Shown here: in pieces, positions 12,201 through 24,200 of the stretch
How the letters are laid out: every line of letters begins with the position of its first letter
How positions within the stretch are numbered: the stretch's first letter is position 1
Assembly (NCBI GenBank): GCA_964023275.1
Contig: OZ029919.1
Coordinates: 11,467,702-11,531,701, forward strand
Direction of reading: 5' to 3'
Source of the DNA: Norana najaformis
Taxonomy: Eukaryota > Annelida > Clitellata > Crassiclitellata > Hormogastridae
Length of the DNA stretch: 64,000 nucleotides
Notes under the pieces: generated by a model
Databases searched by the model: none
Seen by the model: the letters and a program-made list of their open reading frames with translations, nothing else
Told to the model about the DNA's origin: nothing
Program-made: the position numbers and the translations under genes

Positions 12201-15200
12201 ACAGGTAACAAGTGATATGACAGAAGTCAGGATGCACTCGTGAGTCACTTTCAGCCTCTGAGTTGCTGTGGGTAACTGATGCTCCAAAGATACTTTGGCA
12301 TTGAAATGACGAGACAATTCTAGAGTAGAAGAAAGGATGAAAAGCAATTCCATGTTAACATCGAAATCATGTCATTTAATTTTATCAGTAAAATTTAAAC
12401 AATAAGCAAATGCTAAAAACTGCTCAGTCGAATGAAAAGGAGAGGTAATCATCATATTTGCTGTATTATGTCGCTTAAGCCAACAAATCAGTAATTCCAC
12501 AGAACTGCACTGTGCTGGATTTGCAGGAACGTTTGGCTTAAGGTACAGCAAACAAACATGCATTAATCACTGCTTTCAGGAAACATGGCTCAACAATTCT
12601 TTGATGATGTTATTGATGAAACATGAACAAAGGCATTCCTTTGACAGACCTTTAGTGGACTCATGAAGGCTGTTCAGAGCATAAGAAAGATGTTCAAAAA
12701 GATTCGCACGACTAGACATAACACTGAACGTTGGACTGTAACCTGAAATTTAAGCAATTTCAATTTAACTCAGACAATTTCATTGATTTCAAGCTGACCT
12801 AAACAGGAGGCATTAAATTCTTCTTCTGATTGAAACCTTGTCTGCTCCCATTAACACTAGCACATGCAACATGCTAGCTAGACTTTAACTACACTTCATA
12901 GCAGCACCATTACTGATTCTCTCATGATTTCTAACCAAATCTTGTATAAGATCTCTTTGGCTAGAGCCACAACTAATACATCACAGTCATATAACCCCTG
13001 TACTTTAGTCTTTGCATTGGCTTCTTGTTTAGCAAAGGATTTGTTTCTAATCGGGGCTAATAGCTTACAAAACCTTGAACTCTGACCAATCACAATACTT
13101 GAAGTCAGTCCTTATCCTCCTGACTTATCATTTTTCTGCCTCTGTCTCGTCATACTTAAGACTAAAAGTGTTCTTGGTTAAACAATCTCATTCAGTTGCT
13201 GGACCTAGAATTTGGAAATCTCTCGCTGTATCTGTTCGTTCTACCCAGTGACTTATGTCATTTCATTTTCAAATTAAGACTTAACTTTTACAAATTGCAT
13301 ATCCACCATAGGCTGCACCTTTGTTCTGGTGGGCTGATCTTCTAGATGCTGACATCATTGTGGCTTGGTTTTGGAGCACCATCAGTTGATGTCTCATGCA
13401 TCAGATACTGGCACAGGAGAAGTTATTAATTAATAATAGCTCGAAGGACACTGCAAAGCCAATTAAGACAGGTACGTAATTCAGCTGAACGCTCACAGAT
13501 GGGCTTGCAAAGGACAATCTTCCTGTTGTTCTAAAAAATTGCTTAACATCTGCTCATTGCAAATGTGACAAACTAGGATAAAATCTTAAATTTCATATTA
13601 TCATGGACTCACACTCACCTAACCTCACTACGCATGAACAGTTACTTTTGACAATTTTTAAAATAATTATTTTATGTTAAATTTCATTTTGCACGTACTT
13701 TGGTCAGCCAAGAGGGCTAAATAATTGTCGACACAGCAGAGGGCTGACACAAGACGTTGCAGCGAGCCATGCAGCTCCATGTTCTTTGTGGCTAGAGTCG
13801 TGGGACAGGAAGACAGAGCACATTCTTCCTCCAGACTAGAATTAAACAGATTCAGAATTCAAATGAATTCATATTTGGGCAACTATAAGCCAACCATTTG
13901 TTACATGAAAAATTAATACAGTTACATAATAAGCAATAAAACTCCAAAGCATAGATGGAAAAAGAAATTTAAGAAAAAAATTATTAAACACCTTTAGACT
14001 AATAATGTCCTCTAGAAGTAGCTGAATACAAGTTTTAGTTTAGTCTTTAAAATTCATTTTACTTAATTTCCATCACCTTTTGAATTAAAGAACAGTTTTA
14101 ATTGCATTTACCTTAAATAATTTTTAGCTTATACTATTTGTATTTAGTTGCATCAAATTATTACTTAGAAGTGAAACCTTTGAACCCAAGATTCATTCAT
14201 AACAGGGCAAGTGAGGCATTTTCCTATATACTTTGACATTATTATTCTTTGGAAACAAGACAGCAAACAGTTCTAAGCAAAAAATCACACTTAGGTGAAA
14301 GAAAACAGAGATGGCTACCTCAGCTGTTGGTAAGGCAGGACTTTCTGTGAGAAAATAACAAAATTTTTCCAGCTAGCAGCAAAATTTCGAAGACCAGTTG
14401 CTGTCTCCTACAACAAACGGTAAACCAACTAAGACAGCGTGATCAGTCTTTTCTTAAGTCTTTCCTGTATCAATGATCGTGTTAAACTTAGGATGATCAA
14501 AAAATGATTATGTGATAATTCATGTCCAGTCACTGAAGATGCACACAACATACCAGAAATATAGAGTTGTACTGCACTGTATTATTGCTACTTACTTAAA
14601 CATCAGTTTAACTTAGATTAACATTAGATTAATTAAGAATTCATGTAGATTAGACTTCACACTAGATTAAGAATCCAAAATAAAACTAGAAAACAATTAT
14701 CATTATCACATTCATACAACAGTACAGAACACAGAATTCGATGAAGTCTAATCATAAAAAACAATAAGTTTGTTTCTGGAATTCTGCGGTCACATTCAAA
14801 TTTCAGCTGAAACCACCTTCAAAGTCAACATCATCCAACTCCAGATCACAGATGCAAGGTAAATGAGCTATAACCTCACTTTAATGTACCTTACCATACC
14901 ACAAGATACAGGCAGGCCAGTGGATACAGGCTGTTTACCAATGAACTGATTTGATATAATGTGCTTTCCAGTCAAGTTGCTGGATTTGAAACAGCCGCCC
15001 GAAGATTTGATACATGCTCGTACAACCAGTTTTAAGCAACATGAAGTTTGGATTATACCAAAAGGAAATTTATTTATTGAAATGAAAACAAATTACTTAA
15101 AATTTTGGTGCAGATACATTTTTGAGACATCTAGTATAAATTATAAATAACATCGTTACATCTCTGACACAGAAATAACCATGTCTTACCAACATGACGA

Positions 15201-18200
15201 GGCTGTCATCCGTGATGCTGTCATGAAATTCCTGGAACGTCTGCTTGACTGGCTTCAAAACTGACAGATGATTACACAGATGTTGGCAACACTAAAGCAT
15301 ATGAAATTTCTCTGTTAAGTCCTGGAAAAGCGTTCCTTTGCATATATGTACAGTACAGGCAAATTGCTGCTGTTTAGCATATATTTTCAGCCAACCTTAG
15401 CATGCACTTGTTTATATCAGTCAGCTAGCCTAGTGTTTAGCACTTTTTGGCACTTAAAAGGTGCTATTTTAAGCACCTTGATACACACATACATGCAAGT
15501 ATTGCAAAATACAAAACTCAAATCACTCCAAAATCAATCGCTGCTGCAGAACAGTAATAGATCAGGAAAATTCTGTAGAGGCAAATCTCAACAGAAATGA
15601 CAACGCAGCAAACAGATACTTGAAAAAGAATAAGCCAAGCGCTTGAACACTCACCTGAACAAATGCCATAAATGCACCATTGAAAGACACTGTGATATTT
15701 GATAGCAACATTTAATGCGCATGTCACAGTTCTATTCAATTAAATTTCTAATTAAGTAAATTTGGGTATCATCATTATCAAATTACAATGCACTTAACAA
15801 AGAGCACTGAGAAATTGTGCAATCGTAATTTCAGCAAGATCCTTTGAGGATTCTCAACAGAAATGTGCTGAATATTCAGAGCTATCAATTATAATATACA
15901 CAAACGTTTACATATGTAGCTCTGCTTCAAGCTCAATTATCTTTTATTGACGTTACAGAAATGTTTTACATCGATAAAACAAATTTATTTTTAAATAAAC
16001 TGAATTCTTATACTGAGCATCAAAAAACAACCAATTCATTCAAGCAAAATATTAATATTTATCCAAAACAATCCATAGCTGATATCAAAAGGACAACAAT
16101 TCATTCAAGCAAAATATTAATATTTATTCAAAACAATCCATAGCTGATATCAAAAGGACAACAAGTTCCCCAACAGGGTCACCTAATTTTGTACAACAGA
16201 TTTCAAGGCAGCTTTGAACAATTGCACGTTCAGTTTTCATTAACTGCATAAGCGCAGTGTTCTGTAAAGTTAAATCATGTTTGTAAATCAATCAAGACAT
16301 ACTAGATACCAGTAAGTCTCAACAGTGCCTTTTACATCTGAGATGTTCTTCTGTTTTTTCTACAGCATTGCTCTATGTCGCAGTGCAATTTAAAACAGTA
16401 AAGATGAATCAAAAGAGATGAATCTAAACATGGCAGATGTGCATGGTGAAGAATAAACCTTTTTGTTGATTTCACTCAGTGTTCCTCCATCCATCGTTTC
16501 AGCAAATAGTTTTGATCGTTCCTCACACCGACAGAAATAATCCGAGAAGCCTTGAACGAGGTTTTGAACAAGAGCATTTGCCTGTGAAACTAGTTCTCTG
16601 GCTTGCAGCTGATGTTGGTGATTATGAGGAGGAATGTTCAGTGCATTCAGTTGCTGGTCATCTGCGTAACAAACAGAAAGTCTTTTCACCCAATATATAA
16701 TAAACTTATCATCTGCAAAATGAGCAAAAAGTCACTTCTGCTGATTTATTGTTTATTTTCTTATTTAAAACACTCACTGCCCTTCAAAAGACAACTCTGT
16801 GCACAGTGATACAAAATTCTATTTCTCCAGGTGCCTCTTCATAATATGGTGTAAATCTTATAATCTGCTAAATGAACAGAAAATCTATTCAACTCATACA
16901 TTTTATCATCTGCAGAATCAGTAAAATGTCTCTGCAGCTGATAAGTAAAATGTCTCCAGAATTATGAAAAAGTCTCTGCACCTCACAATACAATGAAGTC
17001 GAGAGGTTGACACAATGATTACATACTTAAATCGGCAATAGCTCGTAGAAGCTTCAACTGAACAGAAAATGTGCCAGTAGTAAGTCAACAGAACGGTAGT
17101 TTTAATGATTGTAGAGTGATTTCGACAGCAGTGGAGTGTTATATAGCTTAACGCTCAGCTGCCAACTAAAGGTACTACAGGAAGCATCAGTTAAATTATT
17201 CAAACACGTACATAACAGCTAAGCTATTAGCACCTTTCTCAAACTGTATTACACCAACTGATCAAAACGTTATAAAAATCTTGGTAAAACCAAACAGTCT
17301 TACGGGAGTCATCAAATGGAACCTTCCTCTGCACAACTGAGGTCAGTGTGGCGACTTCCTTTGTCAGTTCTGCTTTCATCTGATTCAGTTGTTCTTCTCT
17401 AGTAAAAACACAAATAAAACTTAAATAATTCAAAAAACCCTAGCAAGGAAACTTGCAAAACATACTGCTAAACAACTTTTCCCCAAGTTAATCTGAATTA
17501 TCCATCAAATGAAATCTTTGTGCACACTGGCACACTGATAAGATTCAGATTTAATTACTTTGTGTGCATAATTAGTTTTTATATTAAACAAAATTCTATT
17601 TCAGGAGGTAATTTTATCATTTAATTAACCTGATCACCTCTCGTGATAACAAAAGGCCAAACAAGTACTGACAAAGCAGTTGTTACACCTCAGTTAGACT
17701 GGAAGTCACAGCAAAACGAGTTTCTACATTGTATGCTAGATGCTCAATGCTACAATACCAGTCATTTCAAACATTCATCAAACTCAAGTCACCTGACTCT
17801 GCCAGCACCCAGGGTTTGACTCCCAATGTTTCTGAGAGATTTCCACAATACACTCAGTAAGTGATGGGTTAGTTTTTTGACACTCTGATCATCGTTACTG
17901 AGCCCGGGTCAGCAACAGCCCATGGCAAATTGGCCAAAAATTGGTGTTGCTAGTTTAGCTGTCAGAGTGAAATCCAGAGTAAGTTGTTAGGTTGCAATGG
18001 TGAAATGCAGGAACTGATTTACAACAGTAAAGAGTTCAGTTTTAAGCCTGGTATAAAACACTTCTAAATGTGGAAAGGCTAAACAGAGGGGCAGTTCAAG
18101 AGCAATAACAGCATTTAAAATAGTCATATAAAATGTGCTGCACAGTGTTAAATATATACATACAGTGGCACTGGTACAAAAGGTCTTACTGTATATACTC

Positions 18201-21200
18201 GACTATAAGTCGAGAAATTTATGTCTATTTCAGGGTGACAAAAAAGGTCTTCGACTTATACTCGAGAGACAAAATAGACGGAAGATTTTCGGACTGAATA
18301 TTCAACATTACTAAAATGGACTTAAACATTAAACCCTCAGTTTATTTTAGTTGTCTTTGTGTTTATATCATTTTTCAAGAAAAATCAAATTTCAACAAAT
18401 TACTGACTACATGTAGATCAAAACGAAATATTCTTCTCTTACAACAATGTTATTATATACTTCTACGATATATTTCATGCATCGAAAGCGAAGTCCTTTA
18501 TTATCGCTTGCTGAGACCTCTGCCAAAAGAAATCAAATATCAAGGATACGCACAGTAACGTCGAGCAAGAGAAAGACCTCCAACATTGGTGCAAAGATGT
18601 GTGCAAAATGAGGAAGTCGGGCTGCGAGCCTAGCTGATAAACAGTTTGAAAGGGGAAAGTCGCTGCATATTACGTACGCAATGAGGGGGACGTGTGATCG
18701 GATTTAGGCGATTTTGCGTACGGGTGGGTATGGCAAGGGGCGTGGGTCTCCACAAAATGTGTACGTACGCAAAATAAATTTCCACATTAGCCTATTTATA
18801 ACACTGTATTATCCTATAGTCGTCCCTTGGAATTTATTACATTATATAAAAGCCATATGCAGTTATTCTGTGCTGAGAACCATGTCAACCAAGGGAACTG
18901 AGTCACAGGCAGTCGGACATACAGACCTTAAGCCACACAGGTCGCCAGAGGGCACAGATCTATAGCAAGATTTGACAGAACCCTGAAAAATTAATGGAAT
19001 GCAGGTCAGACAACTCGCCCTCACATCACTGCCATCACCATCTGGATGTCATCTTTGACCAGTCAGGCAGTACTAAGGGGTGTAAGCCGACCCGCTGAAT
19101 TAGTTCCTTCAGTTACAAAACCATATACATGTACCTTATGTACATATGGTTTTGTAAATTTGGGGTGGATACATATATACCCATATTTGAATAGTCGCCC
19201 TTTATAATTATATTCCCCACACAGTCTCTGCATGCTAGCCGAAGAAAGCTCCCTCTGTTAAATATATGAGGGGTATGAAAATATAATTTTCTTTGCATAT
19301 GTAATATATGGATGGGCCTATTTTATAAGGCTGTATATATGGGTTCGACTTATATTCAAGCCATCGATTTTTGACGTTTTTTCTCTCAAAAAAGTACACT
19401 TCAACTTATACTTGAATCGACTTATAGTCGAGTATATACAGTAGTTATTTTAGCTAAACCTTAAACCCGGCTTCAAAAGAGGGAAGGTGGTCATAAGAAA
19501 TTGTGGCAAATTGAAAGTTGTCTTTTGCTCTTGAAAATCATGATGACTAAAAGAAAGGTTTAAAAACTTCCCCATATAGAAGCTCTCAATTATTGTGAAA
19601 TTGCCCCACCCTTCTCAACCAGCTGCATTAGATCCACATGCAATTTCTAATCAACTTGTGCTGTACTTACAAGTCTACAGCTCGTTGCACTGCTTCTCTT
19701 GTGTCCTTTTCTTGATGTTGTATTCTAATCTGTAACCAATCACTTTACTATCTTTCAGTGATCTTTACATTTTTTATTAAACAGCTGTTCAAAGCAAAAA
19801 TGGCTAAAGGCACAGGAGTAGGATTTCAAACCACTGCCAATCTGACAGATCTTAGGTCAATCAGGTAGATTAATGCAGTGTATTGTAACACAACACAGGA
19901 TTTACATAGCACCCATTCAAGACATCCAATCAGAGGCAGCTAATGTTTTGTTGCATGTGAACTTGGGTCATTGGTGGCCAATTCAGATCACAATCTGAAT
20001 AGATAAAATAGCTCATACTGGAGGCCAGATGCACAAACACACAGCCTGAAACCAAGCACAATGCATCAGAGTTAGATACAGGTATAGTCAACTAAATGGG
20101 GCACATTAAAAACATTTGCTATACCTTTTATTAGGCAGCATTTGCCATCAAAACTCATTAAAAGTATCGATATTATGCATCCTAAATGGTCCTGCTAAGT
20201 CGTAAAAGGAAAATGCAATCCATGATTGCTAGCATCTTTTTATTATGCTCTTTTCAAGTGTATGTCAGTGCCCGACTGGAAGCACATCAGGCAATTCTCA
20301 TCATAATCTCGAGATTTCTACAGCGTCCAAAGAAAGCCAAGTCGCAGGAATCAGCTTATTCACATGCACTCAGTCAAAACAAAATTGACAGGCAGGTAGT
20401 CAGGTTTGGTTCCAGGCTGACAGCCAAAGGTCAGGGAGCTAGACAGATTGCTCTGGTCAATGGCAGTCAAAACTTAAGCAGCAAGAAAGCCAAAGGAAAC
20501 AGGATGAATCAGGACATGATTTGTGAGTGTTTTCAGTATTGAATGAAAAGATTTAAGCAAGGGGTGTAATGGTGGTGAGTTTGTGGGATGTGTAAGATAA
20601 TTTATGTAATTCTGGCAGAAGTTAATATACTCAAGCAGACCAGAAGACAATAAAAAACACTTTGTGCCGCTTAGAACAAATGACCAGCTGCATATTTCAT
20701 CGTGAATCCACCTCAAATCAGAAAGATGGTAGACATACAATTTAAAGGAAGCATTTGTTGCAAAAGACATCTGAACAAATGCCAACCACTACAGAGAAAA
20801 GTTAAAACTTTTATGTGCAACTGATTACTGAAATGACCTCTAACAAGGCTTTCTCTTCTTGCAATTTATTGATCTGGTCCCGATTTTCTTTAATCACAGA
20901 GTTCATCAGCGCCTCATGCTGTGATGCTTCACTTTCGAGGACTGACAGTCGCTCCTGCAGCTGCATCACTTCATTTCGATGTTCCAGGTCTGCTTCATAC
21001 ACCTACATAAAAAATGAAAACCAATTTAAACACTTTTCAATTATAATAAACAATAAGCAGCATGTCATTTGCAGCTAAACTTTGACCAATGGTGATAACA
21101 GCAATGCATGACAAACTGCTTTGCACCAGAAAAACAGCCCCAAGCAACTTCAAAGCAAAACTGATATGAAAAACTCAAAGGCCTTGAAGCAGGTTGACAC

Positions 21201-24200
21201 TGAATAAGTTGCCTAGCAACCAGCAACATGAGCTCCTTATGTTTTCTCTGCCTCTTTTCCATAAACGCTGCTTGGAAACCATTTTATTCGATCATGGTTT
21301 TGTGTGGTCAGGTTGGGAGCAGCTTGGATGAGTTTTTCTTGAATAGGTGCTAAATAAATTAGTGATTACAAAAACCAAACCAAATAGACAACTTTTAATG
21401 ATACAAAAACATTCAGCAGTAAAGCAGATGGACAATGAGAATGCAAAACAAAATACAAGCAACCATCAGTCACTTATTCAAAAGGAAAATGTGATTAAAT
21501 AAACTGAATAAAACTTAAAAAGACTGAATGACAGACAATAAGCAAAATTTTATAAACAAGCAATCAACATCAAAATTAGAAGTTTGGGTTTTTCATGCAT
21601 CCATGCATATCACCAAACTAATAGAAATTACCTCCATTTAAAACTCAGAAGCAATCAACATACATGATAAATCAACTAATGACATGAATTAAATAAAAAC
21701 ATGCTTGCCTTTTCACATAACAATTATTCCAATCTCTTGAAACTGTTTTTTATTAAATCATGTCTTGGTTATTTATGCAAAACTGATTTTTACCTGTTTA
21801 TGCAAACGAGCATTTTCCTCAATTTTACTCCTTAACTCTTCATCAATAATGTTGGTATTAACATGGCTATCGGGCACGGCCTGAGCTGAGTTTTTCTGCA
21901 TTAAACATAAAAAACCAAATAAACCAAAATAAAACAACACAAACATTGACAGATGGAAAACATTTACCATGCACATTAGGGTTCATCTGAACAATAATTC
22001 ACAGCAAATTTTGTTTTGAATAGCATCGTTTTCTTTTAAATATTGTAACTTTTCGTAACAAACTAACACGGCACGCTTCAAATGTACTAGTGCATCATAA
22101 TCCTCTAAATAATTTCTTCCAAAAAATAAACAGATCTAATAAAGTGGTTATTGGGGTGAATCATCACAGGCACCTCAAAACCTGCTTCTGACCTCCAGGT
22201 CTGAATGATGGATCTCAACCCAAAGCTGAACCTGGCTTGACAGCTTTGTCTTGATCAATCAGCAAGCTGGTTCCCTTGGCTTAGCTTCTTGGGCACTAAT
22301 GGTTTATTTTTACAATTAAGAGAAGCAAGGCAGTAACAAATGTTTGCAGCATGACAGCACTGTAAACATACTGTGCAGAAAATGTGGTTCTAGCAGAGAG
22401 CCAAATTTATCACACCATTGTATTCTGACAAATTTGCTGACTCAAAATTCAATAAAAAGTTTCTGCCATAATAAGCTTCAATAAGAAATATCTAATGTGG
22501 CTAAAAGTTCTTAAACCAAAAGACAGCATTACAAGAATTCAGCTGAAGCAAACCTCAGGAAAAACATAAGAATAACACAAAAAGCTACTGAATTATAAAC
22601 ACTACAGGCATTAGGTAGTCCACCTACCACCAATTCACTCATAACAAATAAACAACATAAGTCATTCAACTAAAAGAAATATGCCTAGTCAAATGCTATC
22701 TCTTCAAATGATATACTTTAATCATAAATTTTATCTGCACGAAAAAATATGTTATCAAATAATGCTCCTTGAATAACAATTTTTTATAACTAAATAAAAA
22801 TTTAGTAATAAAAATTAATTAGTAATTAGTAATTTTATCTGACGATAATTTTAAAAAAATTAACCTTCCAACACAGATGAATTCGTTAAACTGAGGAAAC
22901 TCCGTCACAGTAGGCGTAAAAGATCTAGGAATATTTCATTTTCATCTTAGAAATGGAATCCAACATTTCACATTACTTGATTCAAAAATACTGATCAATT
23001 TACAGGCCTCATTAGGAAAAAACATGTAGCTTTTGACTGAATAAAAAAGTGTAGAATTCACTTTTCAAATAGCAATACACAAAGCTATTTAACAGTAGCA
23101 ATAATAATATTTAATAGTAGCAAAATATCCAATACCTTGTGTTTCTTGCTGTGTGAACGAGCTTCTTCTAGTTCTTGCTGTAGACTTGCAACACGAGATG
23201 ACAACTGATTGTTACGAAAGGCCAGACTGTCTACTTCCTGTTCAAATTTCCGTATCGCTTGATCTTTCTCTTTCAAAGATTCCTAATCCAAAAAAGTAAC
23301 AAACCAAATTAACAGTCAATCATCTTCTGTGGTGCACCACAGTGTAGTGGTTAGCATGCTAGGCTGTCGACCAGAGGTCATGGGTGCAAATGCTTGCCAG
23401 GGAAGAAAGATGTTTGAAATTTCTGCCCCAGTTGCACTCCAAGCAAACTTAGCTATAAAATGAGTCCAGTGACCAGCCCTCATGCGCCAACGCTAAGAAC
23501 AATGAAGTCACTAATACTTCAAACTGACTCTCAGGGTTAGGCTGTCTCTCAGGGTTAGGCTGCCTCCCAGGGTTAGGCTGTCTCTCAGGGTTAGGCTGCC
23601 TCCCAGGGTTAGGCTGTCTCTCAGGGTTAGGCTGTCTCTCAGGGTTAGGCTGTCTCTCAGGGTTAGGCTGTCTCTCAGGGTTAGGCTGCCTCCCAGGGTT
23701 AGGCTGCCTCCCAGGGTTAGGCTGTCTCCCAGGGTTAGGCTGTCTCTCAGGGTTAGGCTGCCTCCCAGGGTTAGGCTGTCTCTCAGGGTTAGGCTGTCTC
23801 TCAGGGTTAGGCTGTCTCTCAGGGTTAGGCTGTCTCTCAGGGTTAGGCTGTCTCTCAGGGTTAGGCTGTCTCTCAGGGTTAGGCTGTCTCTCAGGGTTAG
23901 GCTGTCTCTCAGGGTTAGGCTGTCTCTCAGGGTTAGGCTGTCTCTCAGGGTTAGGCTGTCTCTCAGGGTTAGGCTGTCTCTCAGGGTTAGGCTGTCTCTC
24001 AGGGTTAGGCTGTCTCTCAGGGTTAGGCTGCCTCCCAGGGTTAGGCTGCCTCTCAGGGTTAGGCTGTCTCTCAGGGTTAGGCTGTCTCTCAGGGTTAGGC
24101 TGTCTCTCAGGGTTAGGCTGTCTCTCAGGGTTAGGCTGTCTCTCAGGGTTAGGCTGCCTCCTAGGGTTAGCTCAAGGAACTGCACGCTCATGGGTGCCTG

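Noticed and set aside
15663-15697. Candidate extra PPP1R21 exon ending CAG before gtgagt
   Set aside because: Donor is strong, but its 35 nt cannot be joined to exon 10 without a stop in any phase allowed by exons 8 and 9.
23340-23400. tRNA gene
   Set aside because: A- and B-box-like words are present, but no acceptor or anticodon stem can be drawn and a SINE body follows. The same holds at 54,405, 37,430 and 35,745.
23529-24170. CRISPR-like array
   Set aside because: Units are contiguous with no unique spacers, and the window is a metazoan genome.
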